Shown piece after piece: positions 16,123 to 24,716 of a DNA stretch of 35,115 nt. Each line of letters starts with the position of its first letter. Positions within the stretch are counted from its first letter, which is position 1. The translations under genes and the position numbers were made by a program. Source of the stretch: an uncultured Oleispira sp. (GTDB taxonomy: Bacteria > Pseudomonadota > Gammaproteobacteria > Pseudomonadales > Oceanobacteraceae); the NCBI GenBank assembly GCA_913019965.1, contig CAJVZR010000045.1, positions 1 to 35,115 of the forward strand, read 5' to 3'. The notes beneath the pieces were generated by a model, which worked only from the letters and a program-made list of their open reading frames with translations, was not told the origin of the DNA and ran no database searches.

Positions 16123-18399
16123 ATGTTGGATACACTCAGAAGTATTGTGCAGGAAGTAAGCGCAGCGACAGACTTAAGTGATGCACTTAAGGTTGTTGTT
16201 ACGCGTATCCGTAATGCCATGCGAACTGAAGTGAGCTCTGTCTACTTATATGATCCAGAAAGTAAACGTTATTCATTAATGGCGACGAAAGGCCTTAATC
16301 AGAATGCCGTTGGCAATGTTAGTTTGGCTTCGTCACAGGGGCTTGTTGGTTTAGTCGGTTCGAGGGAAGAGTTGATCAATACCGAAGATGCGCCTGCCCA
16401 CCCGCGTTATTTTTACCTGTCAGAAACCGGGGAAGAGAAATATCACTCTTTCTTAGGGGTTCCAATTATTCACCATCGACGCTTGATGGGTGTTCTGGTT
16501 GTTCAGCAGCAAGAACGTCGTAAGTTCGATGAAAGTGAAGAAGCATTTTTAGTGACTATGTCGGCTCAGTTAGCGGGGGTTATTGCCCACGCAGAAGCCA
16601 CAGGTAACATTGCCGCCGCAGCGCAAGCGACAAAAACACCGAAAGAAGCACGATTCACCGGTGCGCCTGGTGCGCCTGGGGTTGCTATCGGGAAGGCGGT
16701 GGTCATTTATCCTGCCGCGGATTTAGCCAGTGTTCCTGATAAAGCGGCAGATGATATTGATGTAGAGATTGAAAGGTTTGAGACGGCGTTAATTGCTGTG
16801 CGCCGAGATATTCGTACTGTTGGTCACAAGCTATCCAATGATCTTCGTCCAGAAGAAATGGCTTTATTTGATGTTTATCTGAACATGCTAGATGACCGTG
16901 CGTTAGGTGCGGAAGTGATTGGCAAAATTCGCCAAGGAGCTTGGGCTCCAGGGGCATTAAGGCAGGTAGTTCAGCAGTATATAGGCCATTTTGAACAAAT
17001 GGATGATGCTTATTTACGCGAACGTGCCTCCGATATTCGTGATTTGGGTGTGCGCATACTCGCGTATTTACAAAAAAGCGAAGGCCTTGGTCATGTTACT
17101 AAATATCATGACAATACAATTTTAGTCAGTGAAGAACTAACCCCCGCGATGCTCGGGGAAATCCCAACGGATAAATTAAAAGGCTTGGTTTCTGTCCAAG
17201 GCTCATCCAACTCACACGTAGCGATCTTGGCACGAGCCATGGGTATTCCGACTGTGATGGGGGTTGTGGATGTGCCTTACGCTCAGCTTGATGGATTAGA
17301 GCTGGTGGTGGATGGTTACCGCGGCAGAATATTTTCGCAGCCGTCCAATCAATTGCGTGAGCAATATGAAAATATCTATCAAGAAGAACAAGTTCTTAAT
17401 CAAGACTTGGAATGCCTTCGTGATAAACCGGCAATCACCCAAGATGGCTACCGAGTACCTTTGTGGGTTAATACTGGGTTGATTACCGACGCTCTAAGAA
17501 GCCGCGATCGTGGCGCAGAAGGTGTTGGGCTGTATCGTACCGAAGTTCCCTTTATGATGAAGGATCGCTTTCCCAGTGAGAAAGAGCAGCAGGCGATTTA
17601 CCGTCAGCAGTTAGAAACGTTCGCACCCAACCCTGTCACCATGCGTACTCTCGATATTGGTGGAGATAAGGCATTGCCTTACTTCCCAATTAAAGAAGAC
17701 AACCCTTTCTTAGGTTGGCGTGGAATTCGAGTGACCTTAGATCATCCTGAATTATTTCTATTGCAGGTCAAAGCGATGCTTAAGGCCAGTCAGGGATTAG
17801 ATAATTTACGCATCATGTTGCCCATGGTCAGTAGTGTGGGCGAAGTAGATGAAGCGCTGCATTTAATTTATCGCGCCCACGCAGAAACAGAAGAAGAAGG
17901 TTTTGAGGTTAACATGCCCGAAGTTGGGGTGATGATTGAAGTCCCTGCGGCGGTTTATCAGATCAGTGACTTGGGCCAGCGGGTTGATTTCCTATCGGTA
18001 GGTAGTAATGATTTAACCCAATACTTATTAGCCGTCGACCGTAATAATCCTAGGGTCGCGGATCTATACCATTCCTTCCATCCTGCGGTCTTAAAAGCTT
18101 TGTATAACATTGCCCAAGACGCAAAAGCGATTAACAAGCCGGTGAGCATCTGTGGTGAATTAGCGGGCAATCCAGCAGGCGCTGTAGTCTTGATGGCAAT
18201 GGGATATGACATGCTATCAATGAATGCTTCGAACTTGCCTAAGGTAAAATCTGTTATTCGTGGAGTCAGTCTAGAGTGGGCACAAGAGCTACTCGCTGAA
18301 ATAATGCAGCTGGAAAATGCTCAGGTGATTGCCGCAACCGTTGAGTTAGCTTTAGAGAAAGTAGGCTTAGGTCGAATGATCGGCCCTGGTCGAAACTAG
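16123..18399 (+). CDS. ptsP: PTS-Ntr enzyme I (phosphoenolpyruvate–protein phosphotransferase PtsP)
   Basis: First kinase of the nitrogen-related phosphotransferase chain; it passes phosphate from PEP to NPr and then EIIA-Ntr, a regulatory rather than transport pathway. Domains in order: GAF sensor (about 1-170, with VSSVYLYDPESKRY and HSFLGVPIIHHRRLMGVLVV), enzyme I N-terminal HPr-binding domain (about 175-300), phosphohistidine swivel domain with active His365 in SSNSHVAILARA, and the PEP-binding TIM barrel with LYRTEVPFM, LDIGGDK, SVGSNDLTQYLLAVDRN and Cys677 in VSICGELAGNP. The 758 residues are normal for PtsP. It lies 34 bases downstream of rppH and is probably co-transcribed. Confidence 0.96.
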   Translation: MLDTLRSIVQEVSAATDLSDALKVVVTRIRNAMRTEVSSVYLYDPESKRYSLMATKGLNQNAVGNVSLASSQGLVGLVGSREELINTEDAPAHPRYFYLSETGEEKYHSFLGVPIIHHRRLMGVLVVQQQERRKFDESEEAFLVTMSAQLAGVIAHAEATGNIAAAAQATKTPKEARFTGAPGAPGVAIGKAVVIYPAADLASVPDKAADDIDVEIERFETALIAVRRDIRTVGHKLSNDLRPEEMALFDVYLNMLDDRALGAEVIGKIRQGAWAPGALRQVVQQYIGHFEQMDDAYLRERASDIRDLGVRILAYLQKSEGLGHVTKYHDNTILVSEELTPAMLGEIPTDKLKGLVSVQGSSNSHVAILARAMGIPTVMGVVDVPYAQLDGLELVVDGYRGRIFSQPSNQLREQYENIYQEEQVLNQDLECLRDKPAITQDGYRVPLWVNTGLITDALRSRDRGAEGVGLYRTEVPFMMKDRFPSEKEQQAIYRQQLETFAPNPVTMRTLDIGGDKALPYFPIKEDNPFLGWRGIRVTLDHPELFLLQVKAMLKASQGLDNLRIMLPMVSSVGEVDEALHLIYRAHAETEEEGFEVNMPEVGVMIEVPAAVYQISDLGQRVDFLSVGSNDLTQYLLAVDRNNPRVADLYHSFHPAVLKALYNIAQDAKAINKPVSICGELAGNPAGAVVLMAMGYDMLSMNASNLPKVKSVIRGVSLEWAQELLAEIMQLENAQVIAATVELALEKVGLGRMIGPGRN

Positions 18400-18439
18400 C
18401 CCTTCTGGTAAATTCCAGTAGGCTCAAGTTCGCAGGCTA

Positions 18440-18982
18440 TTAAGATCCCCACTGGCGCACACGGCCAACATCTAAATGAATAAATCCACTCTTAGGGTAA
18501 TAGCCAACACCGCCACTCTTTAGCGATAACGCAGCCTGTCGGACTTGTTTCAAGCTCGCCCCTGGGATACGAATGTCTACGGCTTTACCTTGCATGTGTA
18601 AGCTGCGTTTCGCCACGTTATGACCCATCGCTCTTAATCTTTCATTCGTTTTAGGTGAGCGATATCCCGAAATAATCTCGATGGCTTGATTCGGTTTAAA
18701 CAACTGTTGCAGAGTATGAATGTCTTCAAATAAAGCACGGCTGATAAGCGTGGACTCACCACTGCGGTGATCACGTAATAAATGATCTAGTTCCGATAGG
18801 CTTTCTGAATCGAATTGACCCTGTTGTTTAAACGTAGTCTTAACAAATTCACCAGTATGAATATTGTAGAGATGTAATGATTTACTCAGCTCTTGCGCCG
18901 GGGTAGCTTTTGCAAAAGCAGCTGGCACAACCGAACTGCTGGCTAATGCCGCGGCACTTTGAAGGAAGATACGTCGATTCAT
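18440..18982 (-). CDS. mepK: MepK-like (YcbK/DUF882) murein endopeptidase
   Basis: Periplasmic M15-type zinc peptidase of 180 residues. The signal MNRRIFLQSAAALASSS has twin Arg followed by Phe-Leu and a hydrophobic stretch, consistent with Tat export, as in E. coli YcbK. Putative zinc ligands are His129 and Asp136 (SLHMQGKAVDIRI) and His169 (GFIHLDVGRVRQW); IISGYRSPKTNERLR is also typical. E. coli MepK cleaves mDap-mDap (3-3) crosslinks, the bonds formed by LdtD, whose homologue is the neighbouring gene upstream on the same strand. It converges with ptsP. Substrate specificity is inferred. Confidence 0.87.
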   Translation of the reverse strand: MNRRIFLQSAAALASSSVVPAAFAKATPAQELSKSLHLYNIHTGEFVKTTFKQQGQFDSESLSELDHLLRDHRSGESTLISRALFEDIHTLQQLFKPNQAIEIISGYRSPKTNERLRAMGHNVAKRSLHMQGKAVDIRIPGASLKQVRQAALSLKSGGVGYYPKSGFIHLDVGRVRQWGS

Positions 18983-19136
18983 ACAACACCCATTTTATTA
19001 TTTGAAACCATCGGTGGGTTCACTTATGTAATGGGCAAGTAGTATGCCTACTCTTAAAAAGAAATGAATAGGCAATAAGGATAACTGGCTGCTAAGTCAT
19101 TTTAGACAGGTTTATAGTAGCCAATTAGAGAAGCGA

Positions 19137-20939
19137 TTAGAGTGAAAGGGTGCTTTGGTTATTGCGCGCTAGGCTACCGATAAGGTCACGTTGATAGACG
19201 TCATCGCGTATCTGCAACTTGCCTTCATCATCTACCCAAGTCGTCCAATACATCAGGTAAACAGGCACTGGTTTATGCAGACGAATATGAGTGGTACGAT
19301 TTTGTGAAATCGCTGAATCAATATTACTTCGATTCCAACCCTGCTGACCGGCAATGATTTTTTCTGCAAGCAGCTTAGGCTTTTCGACTCGGATACAGCC
19401 AGAACTTAGGGCACGCATTTCCCGCGAAAATAGTTCAGGGTGATTGGTATCGTGTAAATAGATGGACTTATCGTTCGGTAAGACAAACTTCACATCACCC
19501 AGTGCATTACCATTGCCCGCTTTTTGCACTAGACGGTATGGGAAATAGCGTGGGCTCATCTTTTTCCAATTTACATCCTTAGCAGATGCATATTGATCAA
19601 TGCCTTTAACGTTGGCAACCAAGCTAAAGCCTTTACGATCTAAGTATTTCGGATCTCGTTTAATTTGCGGCAAAATATCACCTACAGCAATCCTACGCGG
19701 TACCGACCAAGTAGGCGCTAATACCACAGTACTGACGGTTTGCGAAAGAACGGGAGTACGACGTAGAGGGCGTCCAGTGATGACCTTCATATCCAAACTG
19801 GTCTTTTCACCTTCCTTATATTGCAAACGAAAGTCCGCCATATTAACCATGATATGACGATCCCCCAAGGTCGTCGGCAGATGACGCCAGCGCTTCATAT
19901 TCAACGCAATCTTTTGTGCCATGTGATAAGGCGGAATATTGAATGCGGTTAATGTCTTGTCGTCGATCTTACCGGTTATTGGTAGCTGGAAGCGTTTCTG
20001 GTAGTTCTTTATGCCTTCGACCAAAGAAGTATCAAATTTAAAACTCGGTTGTTTAAGGTCAAAAGTATCGGTTGCTCGAGGGGCTTCCATCAAAAGTGTT
20101 TCGTTTTTGAAGAGCCAAGCAAAAGCGCCAGGTTTAAGGTCGCCGTACTGGGTTAATAACCAACGAATATGAGGTACAAGGCGATGACGTTCTCCACTTT
20201 CAATACGGAAGTCAGAAGGTAAGGCATACCACTTCCCTTGATTGACGATCTTTTGATAGTGCATCAATTGTTTGCGTAACGCCTGGTAGCCGGAATGATT
20301 CGGGGTGAGCTGATTGATTAAATCACCTAATTTATCGTCATGTAAGCTCTGCTTTAATAGCTCAACGATATCGCCAGAACTCACATTGTGGCCGCTATCC
20401 TGAATGGCTGATACCTTGCGGTAAGTCGGGTGATCAGATTCACCCATATCAGGTAATAGTTCTTGGTTTAGCGCTTGTTGCGCATAGGTAATGAAGGCAT
20501 CCGTTAATAATACGTCCACTGCGGTTGCTTGCTTAGGCAGGTTGGAGAGTTCTCGGATTTCACGTAATAGCGCTTGCAATGAATAGCCGTATTCACGCCA
20601 ATGGTCTGCGGAAGTTTCACGTAATACCTGAACTAAGGATTCACCGGCTGCGGTGAGTTCATAGCTATCCATCCAGATGGGCTGATAATCACGTCTTAGG
20701 TAGAAAGGTTCGATGTCGCGCACATGTTTAAGTCGGACTTCACCAGCTACTTGGCGAGCCGAATCAATCAACCAGTATTCCATATATTTTTGCGCAACTT
20801 TAGGCGGCATATAAGGCTTGGTATTTACGGTGGCAGCCAGAGCGGCAAATAATAATAACGCGCAGAACCCAGCGATTACACCGGGATGTAATGAGCGTTG
20901 CTTTTTTTCTACTGGATTGGCATTTAAAGTTTGATTCAT
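19137..20939 (-). CDS. ldtD: L,D-transpeptidase of the YcbB/LdtD type
   Basis: Forms 3-3 crosslinks in peptidoglycan from the periplasmic side. The 600 residues contain one N-terminal membrane anchor (about 19-38), an LdtD-type scaffold region (about 60-290, with RRDYQPIWM), a peptidoglycan-binding motif (about 303-335, IKNYQKRFQLPITGKID) and the YkuD domain. The catalytic site shows His496 in YLHDTNHPELF and Cys515 in SSGCIRVE, all as expected for an active enzyme. It is about the length of E. coli LdtD. A small inverted repeat lies six bases upstream of the ATG and may affect translation. The mepK-like gene follows 154 bases after the stop codon on the same strand. Confidence 0.92.
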   Translation of the reverse strand: MNQTLNANPVEKKQRSLHPGVIAGFCALLLFAALAATVNTKPYMPPKVAQKYMEYWLIDSARQVAGEVRLKHVRDIEPFYLRRDYQPIWMDSYELTAAGESLVQVLRETSADHWREYGYSLQALLREIRELSNLPKQATAVDVLLTDAFITYAQQALNQELLPDMGESDHPTYRKVSAIQDSGHNVSSGDIVELLKQSLHDDKLGDLINQLTPNHSGYQALRKQLMHYQKIVNQGKWYALPSDFRIESGERHRLVPHIRWLLTQYGDLKPGAFAWLFKNETLLMEAPRATDTFDLKQPSFKFDTSLVEGIKNYQKRFQLPITGKIDDKTLTAFNIPPYHMAQKIALNMKRWRHLPTTLGDRHIMVNMADFRLQYKEGEKTSLDMKVITGRPLRRTPVLSQTVSTVVLAPTWSVPRRIAVGDILPQIKRDPKYLDRKGFSLVANVKGIDQYASAKDVNWKKMSPRYFPYRLVQKAGNGNALGDVKFVLPNDKSIYLHDTNHPELFSREMRALSSGCIRVEKPKLLAEKIIAGQQGWNRSNIDSAISQNRTTHIRLHKPVPVYLMYWTTWVDDEGKLQIRDDVYQRDLIGSLARNNQSTLSL

Positions 20940-20945
20940 ACCATT

Positions 20946-20964
20946 CAGTATGGACGTAATACTG
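20946..20964 (-). repeat. Inverted repeat directly upstream of ldtD start
   Basis: CAGTAT and ATACTG (perfect 6-base arms) flank seven bases and end six bases before the ldtD ATG. In the transcript it would form a small hairpin where the ribosome binds; as DNA it could be an operator. It could also be chance. Confidence 0.4.
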
Positions 20965-21085
20965 AGATAGAGTGGTCAAATTAAGCATAAGTTATGGGAG
21001 ATTTTTGTTACTTAATGCAACTATATTTGATTACATTGTCACACGTCAGAAATCAGTTGCTGCTCTGCGAACGTAATTGTAAAGA

Positions 21086-21114
21086 GATCAATATATGACA
21101 GAAAACCATTGATC
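21086..21114 (-). repeat. Inverted repeat after the NRDE gene
   Basis: GATCAAT and ATTGATC arms lie 15 bases apart, starting five bases after the NRDE protein stop codon. On the minus strand the second arm is followed by TCTTT, so it is a weak terminator at best. Confidence 0.3.
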
Positions 21115-21119
21115 ATAAT

Positions 21120-21887
21120 TTAATCAATTAGATGTATGTCGTGAAACTCGCGGTTTATTTCCTCACCATTCGCGTGCCAGCTGATTTCTTCAATTTGTAT
21201 TTTTGAGCGGGAAAAAATAATCCCTGTGCTGCACCGAGTCCCATAATTTGGGGTAATGATCTTCTGGCAGGATAAAACTCTTTCCATGTCTAAACCGATG
21301 CCCGTATCAGGCAGGAGCGAGTCGTCAGCGATTTCGGTAGAAGATAATAAATGTGTTGGCGGATGGCTAAAATCATCAATGGCTAACCACTGATTCAACT
21401 GTTGCTTAGCCAACTCTACTTTAGGACATGGGTCGTTTAACAAACCATTACTCAGGCCGTAAACTCCAGATTCTAATACAGTGGGCGCTTGGCCGGATTT
21501 ATTGGAAAAATAGGCTAGTTGCTGACCGTCACAGACGATTAAATTGTAGCCAGCGAATAAATGGGCTGTCTGTTCTAGCGCTTGTAAGTATTCCAAGGTA
21601 GGAAGGTTAGAGGTAAGAAAATCTAATACGAGGTTGCCACGGCTAGACGGATCTTTTGGGCCTTTAGCTCTCATATCTCTATGGTTGGTTAAGGCAGCAA
21701 AGCGACCATTCTTTTGAACTCCCAGCCAAGTTCCCCCTTGGCTTAAATCTTTACCGGCATAAACCCCGTCTTCCTCTTTCCAAGGATGCATTTCGAGGGC
21801 AGGACGGTGCAAAAATTCATCACGGTTCGCACTGAGAATCAGTTTGCTATCAGAACCCGCTTGCCATTGAAAGGTAATCAAACACAT
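21120..21887 (-). CDS. NRDE family protein (TANGO2 homologue)
   Basis: A 255-residue cytoplasmic protein beginning Met-Cys-Leu-Ile-Thr-Phe, with the family signature NRDE at residues 21-24 (LILSANRDEFLHRPALEM). Further conserved pieces are AGKDLSQGGTWLGVQKNGRFAA, LTNHRDM, YNLIVCDGQQLAYFSN, VYGLSNGLL and GTRCSTGIIF near the end. The invariant Cys2 is present, which supports this start. TANGO2/NRDE proteins have been proposed to act in heme trafficking, though the molecular function is debated. It lies between the murein genes and a divergently transcribed permease and may have its own promoter. Confidence 0.9.
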   Translation of the reverse strand: MCLITFQWQAGSDSKLILSANRDEFLHRPALEMHPWKEEDGVYAGKDLSQGGTWLGVQKNGRFAALTNHRDMRAKGPKDPSSRGNLVLDFLTSNLPTLEYLQALEQTAHLFAGYNLIVCDGQQLAYFSNKSGQAPTVLESGVYGLSNGLLNDPCPKVELAKQQLNQWLAIDDFSHPPTHLLSSTEIADDSLLPDTGIGLDMERVLSCQKIITPNYGTRCSTGIIFSRSKIQIEEISWHANGEEINREFHDIHLID

Positions 21888-21985
21888 GTTGGAATCTCAG
21901 TTAGACGGTAAGGATAAATAGTAACAGCAGTTTATCTCAGCTTCGGCCATAATGTGGCGATTTTGAAAACGACAGGTAAATTTCA

Positions 21986-22771
21986 ATGACATTTTTAGTG
22001 TATCTATTGGTTGGCTCCGCCGCAGGTCTGTTAGCAGGCTTGTTTGGTATTGGTGGCGGCTTAGTGATCGTCCCCGTTCTAGTCATCACGTTCGGCCTAA
22101 TGGGTATTAGTGAAACCGTATTAACCCACATGGCCTTAGCGACTTCATTAACCACCATTATATTCACGTCAGTCAGTTCGGTGAAAGAACACCATAAACA
22201 CGGAGCTGTGGATTGGACCTTAGTGCGTTGGATTGGTTCGGGCATCGTTATTGGAACCGGTATCGGAGTATTTTTACTGGCCGGGGTTGCTGGGGAGCAC
22301 TTACAAATTGCTATCGGGATATTTGCCCTAATGATGGCGGCTAAAATGGCATTCGATATTAATCCGTCAGCCAGCCGTCAGGTACCAGGTAGTAAGGGTT
22401 TATTGGCTTCTGGCAGCTTAATTGGCTTTGGTTCGGCTTGGTTTGGTATTGGTGGTGGATCTTTCACGGTGCCGTTTTTAACTTGGGTCAATGTGCCGAT
22501 GAAACGTGCTGTGGCCACTGCTGCTGCGTGTGGCTTGCCCATTGCATTAACCGGAGCTGTAGGGAATGTCTTTACCGGTTGGGGACATATTGATTTACCG
22601 AGTTGGACTACGGGTTTTGTTTATTGGCCAGCGGTTTTGGGCATCGCATTGACAAGTGTGCCCTGTGCTAAAGTGGGCGCCAAATTGGCACACAAGCTCG
22701 ATGCAAAGATGCTCAAACGAGGTTTTGCAGTGTTACTACTCATTGTTGGATTAAAGTTCTTATTTCTGTAG
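21986..22771 (+). CDS. TauE/SafE family anion permease
   Basis: Inner-membrane protein of 261 residues with about eight predicted hydrophobic segments and the two-fold family repeat: GLLAGLFGIGGGLVIVPVLV near the N terminus and FGSAWFGIGGGSFTVPFLTW in the second half. The family exports or imports sulfite, sulfonates or other organic anions; the substrate here is not evident. The same gene type precedes lgt in Pseudomonas, so position is conserved. The ATG has CAGGTAA about eight bases upstream. It starts about 100 bases from the divergent NRDE gene. Confidence 0.9.
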   Translation: MTFLVYLLVGSAAGLLAGLFGIGGGLVIVPVLVITFGLMGISETVLTHMALATSLTTIIFTSVSSVKEHHKHGAVDWTLVRWIGSGIVIGTGIGVFLLAGVAGEHLQIAIGIFALMMAAKMAFDINPSASRQVPGSKGLLASGSLIGFGSAWFGIGGGSFTVPFLTWVNVPMKRAVATAAACGLPIALTGAVGNVFTGWGHIDLPSWTTGFVYWPAVLGIALTSVPCAKVGAKLAHKLDAKMLKRGFAVLLLIVGLKFLFL

Positions 22772-22858
22772 CACTTATTGAATTAAATAGTGTCATTAAT
22801 GGAATGAAGAGTATTGCGCATTCGAGTACAATCGAAGCGCTAAATAAGGAAGCTATAG

Positions 22859-23692
22859 ATGTTAACGTATCCGGATATTGATCCTGTCGCCCTTTCCATT
22901 GGGCCAATCGCAGGTTATGGACCATTAGAAATTCATTGGTACGGTTTGATGTACCTGATTGGTTTTGCCGCCGCTATGCTGCTGGCCAATTATCGAGCCA
23001 AGCAACCAGGCTCTAATTGGAATAAAGATCAGGTTAGTGATCTGATTTTTTATGGCGCGATGGGGGTGATCCTCGGTGGCCGAGCGGGTTATGTATTGTT
23101 TTATAACTTTGGCCAGTTTCTTGATAATCCTATTTGGTTATTTCAGATCTGGACCGGTGGCATGTCGTTCCACGGCGGCTTGTTAGGAGTATTGGTCGCA
23201 TTATGGTTATTTGGGCGAAAATATAAAAAAGGCTTTTTTGAAGTCGCTGATTTTACCGCGCCGCTTGTCCCCATTGGTTTAATGACGGGGCGTATTGGTA
23301 ACTTCATCGGTGGCGAACTCTGGGGTCGTGTCACGGACGGACCTTGGGGGATGATTTTCCCGGGTGGTGGACCTGATCCACGTCATCCCTCGCAGTTATA
23401 TCAAGCCGCGCTTGAAGGCTTGGCTTTATTCTTAATTGTTTGGTGGTTCTCTAGTCGTCCTAGACCCCAAAAAGCCGTCGGTGCCGTCTTCATGATTGGT
23501 TATGGCTGCTTCCGATTTATCGTCGAATTTGTGCGTCAGCCGGACTCACATATCGGCTTTGATTTATTTGGTTGGATGAGCCGAGGTCAGTTACTGTCTG
23601 TGCCTATGGTCTTATTCGGTATCGCGTTACTTTGGTGGGCCTATAAACAGCAAGACCAAACAGCAGCGATGGCTCAGAAAAAAGCGAAGTAA
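22859..23692 (+). CDS. lgt: Prolipoprotein diacylglyceryl transferase
   Basis: Inner-membrane enzyme that transfers diacylglyceryl from phosphatidylglycerol to the lipobox Cys, the first step of lipoprotein maturation; it would act on all lipoproteins encoded in this window. The 277 residues hold seven predicted membrane segments and the family signatures [20 protein letters not shown] (His105, matching E. coli His103) and [14 protein letters not shown] (Arg145, matching Arg143). AAGGA lies eight bases before the ATG. thyA follows after 62 bases, the conserved lgt–thyA order, so co-transcription is likely. Confidence 0.97.
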   Translation: MLTYPDIDPVALSIGPIAGYGPLEIHWYGLMYLIGFAAAMLLANYRAKQPGSNWNKDQVSDLIFYGAMGVILGGRAGYVLFYNFGQFLDNPIWLFQIWTGGMSFHGGLLGVLVALWLFGRKYKKGFFEVADFTAPLVPIGLMTGRIGNFIGGELWGRVTDGPWGMIFPGGGPDPRHPSQLYQAALEGLALFLIVWWFSSRPRPQKAVGAVFMIGYGCFRFIVEFVRQPDSHIGFDLFGWMSRGQLLSVPMVLFGIALLWWAYKQQDQTAAMAQKKAK

Positions 23693-23754
23693 GCTTTCCA
23701 GATGAACATCAGGTTATCAACTGAGCCGGTATTAGAATTCTTGAGGTTAGTAGA

Positions 23755-24606
23755 ATGAAGCAATATTTAGAATTATGTCAGCGCATTGTTGATGAGGGTG
23801 AATGGGTTGAGAATAAGCGTACGGGTATTCGCTGCCTCACCGTGATTAATGCTGATTTAGAATACGATGTTGCGAATAACCAGTTCCCTATGATCACGAC
23901 GCGCAAAAGTTTTTATAAGTCAGCAATTGCTGAGTTATTGGGCTATCTGCGTGGTTATAATAGCGCGGCTCAATTTAGAGAAATTGGTTGCAATACCTGG
24001 AATGCGAATGCCAATGAAAACGAAGCATGGCTGAACAACCCTCATCGCCAAGGTGAAGATGACATGGGCCGAGTTTATGGCGTTCAAGGTCGCTCATGGA
24101 TGCGCCCTGATGGCACTCAGCTCGATCAATTGAAAAAGGTGATTGATAACCTGTCTAAAGGCATTGATGATCGCAGCGAAATTGTTACCTTCTATAATCC
24201 TGGTGAATTTGAAATGGGTTGTTTGCGTCCTTGTATGCATACACATACGTTTTCGCTGCTGGGGGATACCTTGTATTTGACCAGCTATCAGCGCTCATGT
24301 GATGTGCCACTAGGGTTGAATTTCAATCAGGTGCAAGTGTATGTATTCTTGGCATTAGTCGCTCAAATCACTGGCCATAAACCGGGTAAGGCTTATCATA
24401 AAATCGTCAACGCACACATCTATGAAAACCAGTTAGCCTTAATGAAAGACGTACAACTTAAGCGCGAGCCTTTCCCTTCACCACAGCTGAAAATTAACCC
24501 AAAAATCAAATCTTTACAGGATATTGAAGATTGGGTGAGCGGTGACGATTTTGAGGTTGAAGGCTATCAGTGCCACGATCCTATTAAATACCCATTTGCT
24601 GTTTAA
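23755..24606 (+). CDS. thyA: Thymidylate synthase
   Basis: Methylates dUMP to dTMP with 5,10-methylene-THF, producing dihydrofolate that FolA (encoded downstream at 26505) reduces. The 283 residues include the N-terminal folding and phosphate-binding part ([19 protein letters not shown]), [11 protein letters not shown], the catalytic segment [15 protein letters not shown] with Cys160, and the dUMP-binding block [17 protein letters not shown]. The HTHTFSLLG wording after the active Cys differs from the E. coli type (APCHAFFQFYV) and belongs to the variant I know from pseudomonads. GAGG lies at good distance from the ATG. Identification is secure. Confidence 0.96.
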   Translation: MKQYLELCQRIVDEGEWVENKRTGIRCLTVINADLEYDVANNQFPMITTRKSFYKSAIAELLGYLRGYNSAAQFREIGCNTWNANANENEAWLNNPHRQGEDDMGRVYGVQGRSWMRPDGTQLDQLKKVIDNLSKGIDDRSEIVTFYNPGEFEMGCLRPCMHTHTFSLLGDTLYLTSYQRSCDVPLGLNFNQVQVYVFLALVAQITGHKPGKAYHKIVNAHIYENQLALMKDVQLKREPFPSPQLKINPKIKSLQDIEDWVSGDDFEVEGYQCHDPIKYPFAV

Positions 24607-24673
24607 GGTATGTTCACGTAACTCCTGTTTAGACACTGTAATTTAATATGTCTTTGGCGCAATAAGTAAAAAA

Positions 24674-24716
24674 TTGAGTCTATACTGAATCCTATGAACG
24701 GCAGTATAGATCTCAA
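24674..24716 (+). promoter_or_regulatory. Long inverted repeat and 8-codon upstream frame at the start of the GGDEF/EAL gene
   Basis: The left arm TTGAG-T-CTATACTG (24674-24687) pairs with the right arm CAGTATAG-AT-CTCAA (24702-24716) around a 14-base loop. The right arm ends on the base before the ATG at 24717, and there is no Shine-Dalgarno sequence. A mini-frame, ATG at 24694 in the loop, reads MNGSIDLK and its TGA overlaps the gene's start as ATGA. The structure could be an RNA switch on translation or a DNA operator. Confidence 0.55.

Noticed and set aside
18399..18440. Terminator between ptsP and the mepK-like gene
   Set aside because: CTGG-TAAATT-CCAG is visible, but the stem is short and there is no T-tract on either strand.
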